64,000 nucleotides of DNA from Leishmania martiniquensis (lineage: Eukaryota; Euglenozoa; Kinetoplastea; Trypanosomatida; Trypanosomatidae), in assembly GCF_017916325.1 (NCBI RefSeq), contig NC_090156.1, positions 676,001 through 740,000 on the forward strand, in the 5' to 3' direction. Below are positions 31,104 through 40,256 of the stretch, piece after piece. The notes beneath the pieces are model-generated. The model had not been told where the DNA came from and did no database searches. It saw nothing but the letters and a program-made list of their open reading frames with translations. How positions within the stretch are numbered: the first letter of the stretch is position 1; each line of letters opens with the position of its first letter. Both the position numbers and the translations under genes were made by a program.

Positions 31104-31799
31104 CTAAATCTGGTCCAGATAATCGTGCAGCTGATCGCTGCTCAGGATTTCGAAACGCTTATCTACAACACGTCCCACCTGAGTGTTTTCTGGCGTCATC
31201 TGACCATCAAAGCCTTCCTTCAAGGTCAGCAATGCGGTGTGCACAGCATCCTCCAGCTCGATGTCCGCAGTGTAACGCTTTTCAAGGAATGCCTTCGCAT
31301 CTGAGCTTCCAGTGCCGATTGCCGTTGCCTTCCACGCCCAGAACGTGCCGCTGGGGTCCACCTGATATAAATGGTAGCCGTTAGCATCCACACCTGAGAC
31401 CAGGAGAGAGCAGCCAAAAGGCCGGACACCGCCGGACTGGGTAAATTCCTGATAGAGAGCGCTGATCTGTCGTACAAGCTGGCTGATCGGAATGGGCTCG
31501 TGATACGTTAGCTTATACTGCTGGCAGTTCTTTCGTGCTGAGTCGATAAGAACACGGCAGTCCGGGCCCATGCCACTGTACGTGCAGCCGACATGCTCAT
31601 CCAAGACAAAAACCTTCTGTATCGATGAAGCATCCACCAGGGTAGAGGAAGCTTTCTTCTTCGCAGCAATGACGACACCATCCGTAGCCTTTACACCCAG
31701 CGCAGTCGTCCCCTTTCCGGCCGCTGTCGTGGCATATTCAATCTGAATAAGTTTTCCCGAAGGGCTAAACGTGGTCAGACCATAGAATGCCTCCGTCAT
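31104..31799 (-). CDS. PSMA2: 20S proteasome alpha-2 subunit
   Basis: This encodes 231 residues, the normal length. The N-terminus has the alpha-type signature (YGLTTFSPSGKLIQIEYA) that forms the gate and the H0 helix. KASSTLVDASSIQKV, GPDCRVLIDSARK and RPFGCSLLVSGVD are typical of alpha-2. Alpha subunits form the outer rings of the 20S core and are not proteolytic. Trypanosomatid proteasomes are conventional 20S particles capped by 19S or PA26. It is read toward the MCU-family gene, with a 3' gap of about 430 bases. No anomalies. Confidence 0.95.
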   Translation of the reverse strand: MTEAFYGLTTFSPSGKLIQIEYATTAAGKGTTALGVKATDGVVIAAKKKASSTLVDASSIQKVFVLDEHVGCTYSGMGPDCRVLIDSARKNCQQYKLTYHEPIPISQLVRQISALYQEFTQSGGVRPFGCSLLVSGVDANGYHLYQVDPSGTFWAWKATAIGTGSSDAKAFLEKRYTADIELEDAVHTALLTLKEGFDGQMTPENTQVGRVVDKRFEILSSDQLHDYLDQI

Positions 31800-32562
31800 T
31801 TTCAGTCACGGAGCTGATCTCCTTTTTTTTTCAGGTGAAAATTGAGATATAGCTCTGCCTGTAGAGTAACCTGTACCGTTTACTTCACAACCTATGTATG
31901 CGGAAGTAGCAAGTGTAGGGAAGAGGAACGAATGGCTACTGTAGTGCTTAAAATACAACCGCGCTAGATGAAACAGGTAACAACTTTCATCGTTGTTATA
32001 AGGTTGTGTCACAGTTTTTTTTTGACAATGTCAGGTGAGGGGTCAAGAGATCTGGAAGAACTGCACAGCTAGTGAAACAGCTCATCATGAATAGGCAAAA
32101 CCACGCACTTGGCCCTCAAGAGTTCGCCCGCGCATCCGCCAGGGTATTGAAACTATCTTCCTTTTTCGTCAACGCCTAGAGCATGGAATAGCTTCGCATC
32201 TGTTATTGAATGCTGCACCAGCTTGGAGTGTAACCACGCTCGCGCACTCAACAAGCTTTTGACTCTCTCACGATTCGTGCGCAATAACCACTCTATGTGA
32301 AAATCTTTTCTTTTCCCCCTCATACTTGACTAGCATAACCGGAAAACTAACCAAAACCAAAGAAACCACGACAACTACTTGACGCTAAAAAGAAGGCACC
32401 TCTCGTCTCCTTGCCTGAAAAGAAGTCCTACGCTGATTTTTTTTTGATGACCTTTTGGCCCAGACATACAAAAAGTAAAAGGCTAACGATCAGATTATGT
32501 TTGAGCGCTGGCAACTGAAGACCCAAAGGCACGATGGGCACTAATAACTTTACACTCAGCGG
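31800..32562. other. Intergenic with T runs on the plus strand
   Basis: T runs of 8-10 occur at about 31822-31831, 32013-32022 and 32436-32445 on the plus strand. The region is more AT-rich than its surroundings. No gene or repeat seen. Confidence 0.4.
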
Positions 32563-33036
32563 TTACGCTGACACTGGCTTCTTCCCCAAGACAAACATAT
32601 CATGAAGTATTGGCGCCTTCTCACGCCAGTCCGCTGCATCGGCATCGTACAAAGGTTCGAAGTCTCGGTCTAGCCAGTATTCATACGCACCCTTTCGGTT
32701 TTTCTTTACTGGCTGGTAGAGCGGCTCAAACTCCTTCCATGGCTTTACGCCGTAGAGAACAGTGTGGTCAAAGTGGCCAAGGGCGCGCTTTTCCTCCCAC
32801 TTCTCCAGCCAGGTCTCATGCATCATGCGCTCGACATACCAACGCATCTTTTTGCACATCGAGTGCTCCTCACCCCAGTTTCCGATGCAATGGAGCCACT
32901 GGTAGTAGGCCAGAATGCCGTTCTTCTGCTTGTTATTCGTTGCACAGAAGCGAGGGTCGCTGAAATCACTGAAGTGAGGCATTGCCGGCATCTCCTCACG
33001 CTGGATTTTGTACTTCCTATGATCTTCGTGCGGCAT
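32563..33036 (-). CDS. COX6: Cytochrome c oxidase subunit 6 (Cox6b-like, trypanosomatid)
   Basis: This encodes 157 residues from the ATG at 33036. The centre resembles the Cox6b/CHCH pattern: F-C-A-T-N-N-K-Q-K-N-G, then Y-Q-W-L-H-C, GEEHSMC and WLEKWEEKRALGHFDH. These Cys normally form disulphides in the intermembrane space. A 50-residue C-terminal extension (YEYWLDRDFEPLYDADAADW) is typical of the kinetoplastid version. It is a nuclear-encoded subunit of respiratory complex IV and has no classical presequence, as usual for CHCH proteins. It is the second firm gene from the strand-switch region. Confidence 0.85.
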   Translation of the reverse strand: MPHEDHRKYKIQREEMPAMPHFSDFSDPRFCATNNKQKNGILAYYQWLHCIGNWGEEHSMCKKMRWYVERMMHETWLEKWEEKRALGHFDHTVLYGVKPWKEFEPLYQPVKKNRKGAYEYWLDRDFEPLYDADAADWREKAPILHDMFVLGKKPVSA

Positions 33037-33454
33037 TTTTTTGGATGTTGTAGTCGGCGGATATTGTACTTCGCGAAGATGAAGCTAACGAGGCATACAC
33101 TTGTAGGTGATATACACACAAAAGAGGCGAGATAGTTCGTGGCCGCCAATATTTGCAGATATGTTCAAGCAAGCAAGGATTCAAAAGAGTAGTGTCACCT
33201 GTAGAGATATTTTGCCGCAATTGCGTTAGTATGGCCGCTGCATTTTGTTCTCTCAAGCATCTTTTGTGAGGACAGCATAGCGAGAGAAGATGGCTATCGC
33301 ATAAACTAGAGCAGCACACGCTCTCATCCAGGCAGCATCATAGACATGGTTGGCCGCGCAACCCGAATGAACGCAAAGTGCGTACACTTGTTTTTTTTGT
33401 TTTGCCTTATGAACGAAAAAGGAAAAAAATAGGCCGATTACGATTTAGAGACAC
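33037..33454. other. Intergenic
   Basis: This is the leader of COX6 and 3' UTR of eL32, with a T8 run near 33390-33400. No other feature seen. Confidence 0.4.
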
Positions 33455-33856
33455 CTATTGGTTAGCGATCTTGCGCAGCTTCGCGTTCCCGTTTGCCAGA
33501 CGCACATCGAGCTCCAAAGCCTTGCGTACAATAGCCTTGCGCTTGCAGGCACCGACGGTGTGCGAGATGACACCAGCGTACTTGCGGTTCTGCATTACGA
33601 GCATGTACAGGTCCTGCACATTGTTGATAGGAAAATTCCGAAAGCCCGAGGGAGTGATGTACTTGGTGGCGCGGTCGCTACCATAACCTTTGTTGGGCAT
33701 CGCCTTCTGGCCCTTGTAGCGGCGGCGCACCGGGGAGTCCTCGCCGCGTGGCTTGCGCCAGCTGGAGCTCAGCTGCGGGAAGAGCTCATAGCGGTGGCGA
33801 GTGAAGCGCTTCGTGCGCTTCTTCACGATACGCTTCGAAACGAACGGCTTAACCAT
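33455..33856 (-). CDS. RPL32: 60S ribosomal protein eL32
   Basis: This encodes 133 residues, the usual length, from the ATG at 33856 (MVKPFVSKRIVKKRTKRF). Highly basic, with the family signature SSWRKPRGEDSPVRRRYKG, then MPNKGYGSDRATKYITPSGF, and a C-terminal part with VISHTVGACKRKAIVRKALEL. It is a structural protein of the large ribosomal subunit. It is the first firmly identified gene of the leftward cluster, directly beside the strand-switch region, a position often held by strongly expressed genes. The upstream extension of the frame to 33877 does not begin with ATG. Confidence 0.95.
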   Translation of the reverse strand: MVKPFVSKRIVKKRTKRFTRHRYELFPQLSSSWRKPRGEDSPVRRRYKGQKAMPNKGYGSDRATKYITPSGFRNFPINNVQDLYMLVMQNRKYAGVISHTVGACKRKAIVRKALELDVRLANGNAKLRKIANQ

Positions 33857-35505
33857 TTTGGTGTGCTGTAATGGCACTGTCGCATATGGTGAGAGAGTTC
33901 ACAGGCGATGAAAAATGAGGAAGAGAGGCGGCCAAGAGGTGAAAAAAAGACGCGAATATCCATCAAGAAGAGGACAATTTTCGTTGAGGTGCAATGCAGA
34001 AGTAAGCAAGGATGGTGAGCATGATACGCACGGGCTTCTGCCCCGTAGAAGGGAAGACTCAGACTCACGTTAGACGATTTTTTTCATTCTAGAGCCAGCA
34101 TTCCACACAGTTTTCATAGATAGCAGAGCTACTGCTGAAAAGCTTTTGATTGGGCTTTGTCGGCTTGCCATGCAACAATTAAGCTCTTCTTCTACGCCAG
34201 CTTGGTTGATGAAGGCTGGGAACGATGGGCTTCACATTTCTGCGTAGGTGGGTATTCGCGTCTCGAAGCAGAGAGACAGATGGTTAGCGATTACCTGTCA
34301 GTTTACTCTTGCGTCCTGTTTTCTTTGCTCTATGGGCGTACGGTTTCCGGGTTATGGTGTCGAATTGAAGTCGACTTGCAACGGCGAAAAGGGCAACTCT
34401 ATCGACTGCAGTGGTCACAGTAATGCAGCCTTTGCAGCATTGAATGAAGAACACCGGAGCATCATCACCTGGGTATATATCGCTGCTCATGCAATGACTA
34501 ACGAGCCGAGCACTCCAACCCAGAGGGGTAAGAAGAGAGCAGACTCTTCGTTTGTAGGTGAGGCATAGCTGACCATAGCGCGTGCTGCACCGCTGACATA
34601 TTTCGATGCCACCAATGTTTGAAACTGTACCCAGCTCTCGGCAAAAGAGACAAAGCTGCTTTGATGGCTCCATTTGGCGGCGAAGCGAAAGCTGAAGCAA
34701 TACAGATGCGCAGAAATGAGAGGCGCGAAAGAGTTGTAAGATATCATTAGAGAAGCACCTTCAACAAGGGTGCAAGCATTATTTTGTACGGTGCCGCAGG
34801 CGATTACGTTGCTGACTTCCCACAGAAGCAAATCGCCCTCAGTGCTACATGCACGCGATAGCCACCCTGGCTCTTTGAGCCTCTCATTCAATGGCATGCG
34901 AGAGAAGATTAAAAGATTTATTCTTTCATCAACGAGTCCTGGAGGGGGGGGCAGGCACATAAGGCACTGAGGCTATACGAAAGCTGTAAAGCTTAGGAAT
35001 CCCGCCACCAATGTCCAGTGCGAACGTCCTTGATACCTTTGCCGCACAGCGGAAACGGAAATAGAGAAGGGAGAGGGGGGGGTCAAAATTTTCGCCGTCG
35101 TGATGCTCATATTATTACGGCTGCTTCCCATCTCTTTGAAAAGAAAAAAAAAAACGTTTTGGAGGTGAAGAGGAAGGGGGGGGCGCAGAAAAACGCTCTC
35201 TCAGCTACTTCGCTTTCGCGTACCATTCCATGAAGTTGCTGCGGCTCTCACCTACCGTCTCTTCCTCTCCTGTTTCCTCGTACATACTGAAGCGTCTGCT
35301 GTGCGAGCCGAGAAAGTGGCAGCACAGCGCCACGATTTTTAACGCTTTCATGTATCTTTCGCTCGACCTCAGGTTTACCTACTGACAATCTTCCCCTTTT
35401 ATTGTTACACGCGTAGGCCAACCGCTTTGAGGAAAACCTCATTTTCTCTCCTTTAAATGGATTCCAAAGAAATTAATTGATACTTTTTAAACATCTTTGG
35501 CTACT
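33857..35505. promoter_or_regulatory. Divergent strand-switch region, presumed bidirectional Pol II start region
   Basis: All firm genes to the left are on the minus strand and all to the right are on the plus strand, so transcription must start here in both directions. In trypanosomatids such regions carry histone variants and acetylated histones (established knowledge) and lack a TATA-type promoter. G8 tracts lie at 34944-34951, 35075-35082 and 35176-35183, and an A11 tract at 35144-35154, all on the plus strand. A small minus-strand ORF (34284-34673) may be the first gene of the leftward unit. Confidence 0.85.
34284..34673 (-). CDS. Possible small zinc-ribbon protein inside the strand-switch region
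   Basis: This would encode 129 residues from the ATG at 34673 (MEPSKQLCLFCRELG). It has C-L-F-C, 13 residues, then C-Q-R-C, followed by a basic region, and later QCCKGC. The C-terminus is strongly basic (RKPYAHRAKKTGRKSK). The sense strand upstream is pyrimidine-rich with a TTCAG about 20 bases before the ATG, as for a trans-splice site. No family is recognised. It could be chance, because the protein is short and the spacing of the Cys pairs is its only clue. Confidence 0.35.
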   Translation of the reverse strand: MEPSKQLCLFCRELGTVSNIGGIEICQRCSTRYGQLCLTYKRRVCSLLTPLGWSARLVSHCMSSDIYPGDDAPVFFIQCCKGCITVTTAVDRVALFAVASRLQFDTITRKPYAHRAKKTGRKSKLTGNR

Positions 35506-36024
35506 ATGCCGCCCTCGAAGGAGGTCGCTGATCAGAGTCGGAAATTCGGCTTTAAAGAAACCCGTGAGCAGTTCCAGCAGCGCAAGAGGCAAGAAAGAGA
35601 CCTCAAATGGAAGGAAAAGCTGTCCAGAGAGGATCTCAGTAAACTGCGTCTGGAGTTGGAGTCTTTGAGCAGAGCCCGTTTTTTGGCACCTCAGCAAAAC
35701 GAACGTAAGCGCCTTGTACATCGCATGATTCAGGACCTCGAGGCGATAAGTAACAAAGAACCCGAGAAGGAGGCACCTCTCACAGCCAGTACACTGTCGC
35801 CCGTGGACTCGGATTCGGATGATGATCTATTTTTAGCGAGAGGCACCGCTACAAGTGACGAGCACAGAGGCCTGTTTGTGCCGCGCTCGATCCGCAGGAA
35901 GCAAGTGGAAAAAAAGCCCGAGAAAAAAACACCTCAGGAAATTGCTGAAGAGGCGGAAAAAAAACTTTTGGCTACTTTGCAGGACGACCACGATCTTGAC
36001 TCGTTTCTCGATTCCCTCCAATGA
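35506..36024 (+). CDS. Small charged protein, possibly WBP11-like
   Basis: This encodes 172 residues from the ATG at 35506 (MPPSKEVADQSRKFGFKE). It is rich in Lys, Glu, Arg and Gln, with a helical N-terminal half, an acidic segment (SDSDDDLFLA), and a C-terminal part with LFVPRSIRRKQ and the end DLDSFLDSLQ. The F-V-P-x-x-[IL]-R-x-[RK] motif followed by an acidic-hydrophobic tail resembles the C-terminus of the splicing factor WBP11, though the proline-rich middle of WBP11 is absent. The match is by eye and weak. It is the first gene of the rightward cluster. Confidence 0.6.
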   Translation: MPPSKEVADQSRKFGFKETREQFQQRKRQERDLKWKEKLSREDLSKLRLELESLSRARFLAPQQNERKRLVHRMIQDLEAISNKEPEKEAPLTASTLSPVDSDSDDDLFLARGTATSDEHRGLFVPRSIRRKQVEKKPEKKTPQEIAEEAEKKLLATLQDDHDLDSFLDSLQ

Positions 36025-36560
36025 AGATGTGTCATCTGCTGGTGTGCTCGCCTGAAAGTACAGCACCCATTAGTACCGCAGGGAGCGATAGAAAAAGTTT
36101 TTATTCGAGACCACAGAAAAAGTTGTACATCACCACAAGCGCTTCACACATGCGTTTTTCTGCGTGGTTTCTCATTTCAGAGATTGGTGGCAGGTCTCTC
36201 GTGAAGTACAGGATTCTTGAGCCAGCGCTGAAGCTCAACAGGCTCGCAGAAAAAAATGAAACTATGTTTGTTGAAAAAGTGCGCTTTTGTGGGGGCCCAA
36301 CTTTCACGAAACAGAAGATAGCTACCATGCTGACTTACTTTCCTTTAGATTGGTTTGAGATTAGCTAATGCAACCTTCGTTGAAGCCCGTATGAGCTGTG
36401 AATTGCGCTCCTTCTCTGCAACCGACTGCGTAGCACAATCAGCCATTCTCTTCGCTTCTCCAGTTTTACGGAGGCACTCTGCTACTTTCTATAGTACATT
36501 GCTTTGCCTTATCGTAGTCTCCTCTCTCTCACTATCTTGGTCCTTTGCCCTTTTATCGTT
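36025..36560. other. Intergenic
   Basis: The last 60 bases are T/C-rich and hold the likely acceptor of the next gene. Nothing else seen. Confidence 0.4.
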
Positions 36561-37697
36561 ATGTTTCTTGTGAATCACACCAATGTGAGTGGCAGCGTTG
36601 ATAATGCGGAAGATACTAGCATGAGCAGTAAGATTGCAGAGCTTTCGCGCAAAATACTATCGAAGGAGCGGTACTCGCAGATACTGGAGCAAGGAAAATG
36701 GCTGCAAGGACTACTCAAAGGGGTTTCTCTTAGTCTCGGGGCAAACGAGGCGGAGGAGTACGCTTCTCCAGTTGTATTGCCGTACGGCTCCATTGTCTCT
36801 GGCACTTCCTTCACAGACGGCGACGCGGATTATATTGTTTCCTTTCCCGTTACCTCGGAAAACGCTCGGCAAAAAGGCGCATACGTCATTGAACGTGAGC
36901 ACCAGGAAACGCTCCTTTCCGATATTTTTGCTCACATTCGAAAGAACAACAGCGATGTCGAGCTACATCCACAACGAATCTTTCGTGCGAGAGTGCCGAT
37001 CGTGCAGTACGTACGCAAAACTATTCAGCATAGCAGCAAATTTGATCTCTCTCTCTCGATAGACGGGCTGAAAAACACTTTGCTACTTCGGCAGTATATG
37101 GCAGGTGATCCTCGACTTCGGTTGGGGGTGCTAGGTGTAAAGCAATGGGGACGAGAGCACCGAATACTGAACGCTAGACGCGGATGGATCTCCCCGTATG
37201 CGCTGTCCATCATGTACATTCATTATATGAAAGAGACAGGCCGCACAACGCTTGTCTTTGATGAGGAAGCAATTAGTCAACGGGTCAATGCAATCGTCTC
37301 CGTTGCCGCGGAGGCCAATGGCGACCTCAGCCAAGTCGATGAATTTGCCGCAATTTTGCCTCTGCAAGAAGCAGATATTTCCCTCATACAAAGCGACGTC
37401 CTGGGCTTCTTCGACTTCTACGGTACCCCTGGGGGTTTCGACTTCGATGCTTCCGTAGTCGATATTCGCTCTCGGGAACGCTTCTTTACCAAAGACGAAT
37501 GGTGTGAGTCCCTAGGTGAGCTGGACGAGAAGGAGCGGTGGCACCTTCTCGGCCACCAGGTGTTCCTTATCCGAGATCCATTCGAGCCTCACAGCCTGGG
37601 GCGCAGTGTTGATTTTTTTCGAGGGGAGGATGTCAGAGAGAAGTTCCGCTCAGCTGCCGTGAAGAAAGAGCCGCTCTCACTTTTTGCATCGCTTTGA
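36561..37697 (+). CDS. KPAP2: Non-canonical poly(A)/poly(U) polymerase, KPAP2-like
   Basis: This encodes 378 residues from the ATG at 36561 (MFLVNHTNVSGSVDNAED), which lies just downstream of a T/C-rich tract. The earlier in-frame start is TTG. The nucleotidyltransferase motif is PYGSIVSGTSFTDGDADYIV, with its two catalytic Asp; a third acidic position lies in FDLSLSIDG. The central domain follows: VKQWGREHRILNARRGWISP and YALSIMYIHYM, which binds the nucleotide. Such enzymes add A or U tails to mitochondrial RNAs in trypanosomatids. Position beside CBF5 matches, from memory, T. brucei KPAP2. A TUTase cannot be excluded, because specificity residues were not assessed. Confidence 0.8.
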   Translation: MFLVNHTNVSGSVDNAEDTSMSSKIAELSRKILSKERYSQILEQGKWLQGLLKGVSLSLGANEAEEYASPVVLPYGSIVSGTSFTDGDADYIVSFPVTSENARQKGAYVIEREHQETLLSDIFAHIRKNNSDVELHPQRIFRARVPIVQYVRKTIQHSSKFDLSLSIDGLKNTLLLRQYMAGDPRLRLGVLGVKQWGREHRILNARRGWISPYALSIMYIHYMKETGRTTLVFDEEAISQRVNAIVSVAAEANGDLSQVDEFAAILPLQEADISLIQSDVLGFFDFYGTPGGFDFDASVVDIRSRERFFTKDEWCESLGELDEKERWHLLGHQVFLIRDPFEPHSLGRSVDFFRGEDVREKFRSAAVKKEPLSLFASL

Positions 37698-38271
37698 TCC
37701 CTAGTATGAGGTCAACATTTGTGGCAGAAGTCAAGTCTGGTGGTAGCTGGACTTGCTTTTTGCCAGAGGCGTTTCTGATGCGCAGACACATGTGCGAAAT
37801 AGTGTTTTTTTTTTCTCAGCAGGGGAGCTATGATACTTGTGCATCTGCGCTCGTATTTCCAGGAAATATTGACTAAAAAATATAAATGTGAGATGACGGG
37901 ATCCGTATCCCACTAGAAGTTCCTGTGCCGAGTACAGGAACCGTGCTTTTCAGCTTTTTTCGCTTGTGTTGTAGGTATCGCAAGCGAGACAAAAAAATGT
38001 AGATCTGTGACGACTCATTTCTCAATACTCCCTCACGGGTTTCGATATTTTCAATTGAACAGAAGAGACTTCAATGGGTGCTTACATGGGTGAAATGAAC
38101 CCTTGCTGCTAAAGTACAAATTCTTCTCTCTTTTTTCTCTGGAGCCTCTCTTCTATGTGCCTCGGATTTCTACCCATAACAAACGAAATACATCTTGTGA
38201 TGATGCAGCCGTTCTTCTCTGGCTCTCCGCATTCGCTATGACATAGTTCTGGGCTCTGCGCAGTTGTCGAA
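37698..38271. other. Intergenic
   Basis: The stretch is AT-rich relative to the window, with a T run near 37804-37814. No gene or repeat seen. Confidence 0.4.
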
Positions 38272-39429
38272 ATGCCACCAGTACTGGTCCCTACAGCTTG
38301 TGAAGATTGGTCTCTTAATGTCGACGATGAATCGACAAAGCGATTTTGGTGGAACAATACGTACAGTATTACCCTCTGGGAAGAGACGCTGAACATTACT
38401 AAGGAAGCGGAAACAATTACCGATGCCGATGTATGGTCCAAGTTTATTGAGCTTCAGTTGCGGTGTGCTTTCAAAATATGCAACATTTGCCATTCACCAG
38501 AGGGAAATACCGACATGAAAGTGTGCTGCTATTGCGGTAACACCGTTCACGACGCCTGCTCGGAGCCTGCAACTCTGGAGCAGGTCATGTGGAAGCCTGC
38601 TAATCTTGCATATGTAGATCACATGCGTGCCTGCTTTCAATGCCAAGCAGTGGAGTACACAGAGGGATTGGTTCCACAGTCGCCGAGCGAGTGTGATAAT
38701 GCCCGCCGTGCTGCCAAGAGGGCACTAACAATATCCGACGAGTATCCACCAGCTACCGTTGAGAGGATCCAAAGGCTTTTGCAGCAAGCCGGCACAGCCT
38801 CTGATGATGCAGCACTTCTGAAGGAGCTGCAGTCGCTCGTGCAAAGTTTTTTTCAGTCGCCGCAGTCGCTACAGTTCTTGCGCAAAGAGTGCATCGCCTC
38901 CAAGGGTGGCGGAGTAGGAGTGGTAGCAGCGAAGAACATACCGGCGCTCTCCATTATCGGCGTTTACCCCGGATACTTGGATTTTCTGAGTGGCGAGCAA
39001 GCCAAGTGTGGTCGCCCAGTACCCAAGTATGCTTTGATGGAGTACAACTGTGCCAATTACTTTAATGAGGTATTTGTAGAGCTTCAAACAACGTTCACGC
39101 CCTTTATAAATGAACCAAATGTCGACGAAAAGAGCAACTGTGCCTGGATTCAGGAGCCACACCGCAAAAACGGGCGACTGAGTGTCATCTGCGTTCGGGA
39201 CATTCAGGAGGGTGAAGAGCTGACGATCGGATACGGTCCTATTTATCCGCGCGCGTACCCGTACTGCTATGATGCGTATGCTTGTCACCAGATCGAAGGC
39301 CACGCAGCACATCCATGCTATTCGCTGTGGCACTGGCCTACCCTTCAGGAGGCAGACGCACGGTTTATCTGCTACATTGCCTACAATGAGAGCGAGGATT
39401 CGTATACTCTTTGGAACAGCGAGGCGTGA
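38272..39429 (+). CDS. WW-PHD-SET domain protein (putative lysine methyltransferase)
   Basis: This encodes 385 residues. A WW-like fold lies near residues 10-40 (EDWSLN, then FWWNNTYSITLWEE), although the usual final Pro is Thr. A PHD-type zinc finger follows at about 70-125 (CNIC, CCYCGNTVHDAC, CFQC). The SET domain spans about 205-325: SKGGGVGVVAAKNIPALSIIG, FINEPNVDEKSNC in the position of the NHS motif, and IQEGEELTIGYGPIYPR. A Cys-rich tail (CYDAYACHQ, HPCYSLWHW) could be a post-SET-like region. SET enzymes transfer methyl groups from SAM to Lys; the substrate is unknown. The protein could read and write histone marks, but a cytoplasmic target is possible. Confidence 0.8.
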   Translation: MPPVLVPTACEDWSLNVDDESTKRFWWNNTYSITLWEETLNITKEAETITDADVWSKFIELQLRCAFKICNICHSPEGNTDMKVCCYCGNTVHDACSEPATLEQVMWKPANLAYVDHMRACFQCQAVEYTEGLVPQSPSECDNARRAAKRALTISDEYPPATVERIQRLLQQAGTASDDAALLKELQSLVQSFFQSPQSLQFLRKECIASKGGGVGVVAAKNIPALSIIGVYPGYLDFLSGEQAKCGRPVPKYALMEYNCANYFNEVFVELQTTFTPFINEPNVDEKSNCAWIQEPHRKNGRLSVICVRDIQEGEELTIGYGPIYPRAYPYCYDAYACHQIEGHAAHPCYSLWHWPTLQEADARFICYIAYNESEDSYTLWNSEA

Positions 39430-39692
39430 TGATAGCTCAGCTTACTTCAAGAGGCAAAAGTTGTATGCCGAACGCGAGGTGAGAAAAGCTTCACCAGACA
39501 GAAGGGAAAAACAGTGCCGACCCGCGATCCTGAGCCCATCGAGAGAATCTTTCTCTAGGCGGCACTGCATCGTGCTTAAGAGTTTCGTCTCATGCCGCTA
39601 AAGAGCGGCCCTCTGGGTACTTGTCTGCAAGCTGAGGGTAACCCGTGCGCTGAAGTTCTTTGTTTTTCCTGAAATCAGCGAAGAGACTGTGT
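39430..39692. other. 3' UTR between the SET gene and the repeat
   Basis: No feature seen. Confidence 0.35.
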
Positions 39693-40256
39693 TGGCAGGG
39701 GATGCCTGAATCCGGGGCATCATATGGCCCAGTGGCCCATTCTCAGGAGGCCCCGAAGCCCCTGCCCTTGCCAATGTCGAGCCACTTTTGGTGATGGTGG
39801 GGCCGTTCCCCTGTGAAGTCGGGAGAGCAGTGGCGATGCATCGCTACTGATGTTGGCGGCCAGCTCGTGGGTGGCGTTGCGTTGGAGTCAAGTGCAATGG
39901 TGAACACTTCTGCACGACCCATATGGGAGGTAGAGTGTCAAGGTGACTCGAATATTCCTCACCTGCCCCTCCTCGCTGCCTACCCGTGTGGAGAGCGTGA
40001 GTCGCCCTGGAGGGGGAGGGGCGAAGGAACGCGTCAGGTGTCGGCTGGTATACTGGATGTGGCTATGGGGCGACCTGCTCACCAGACAGTGGGAAGCGTT
40101 TGAGGCAGAGACTGTGCTCAGATGACTGTGCCGGCACTGCTGTGGGGCGCGTATCTGTTGCTGCTTCACACTACGCGATGAGCCTGCAACAGGCCCGCGG
40201 TAGAGTGGGGGTGAATTCACGATCGATGGTACAACGGGCACGTCGCGAGAGGAAAA
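39693..40256 (+). repeat. Right copy of the 564-bp inverted repeat (SIDER2-like)
   Basis: Apparently identical, as the reverse complement, to 26575-27138. It sits in the 3' UTR of the SET gene, upstream of CBF5, in sense orientation with transcription. Homology ends at GAGAGGAAAA on one side and TGGCAGGGG on the other. A frame of 96 codons (39813-40103) is open in both copies but is not convincing as a gene. The element is homologous to the diverged copy at about 2890-3480. Confidence 0.85.

Noticed and set aside
39813..40103. 96-codon frame within the inverted repeat, present identically in both copies
   Set aside because: Identity follows from the repeat itself; no domain and no relative known. 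Treated as part of the retroposon.
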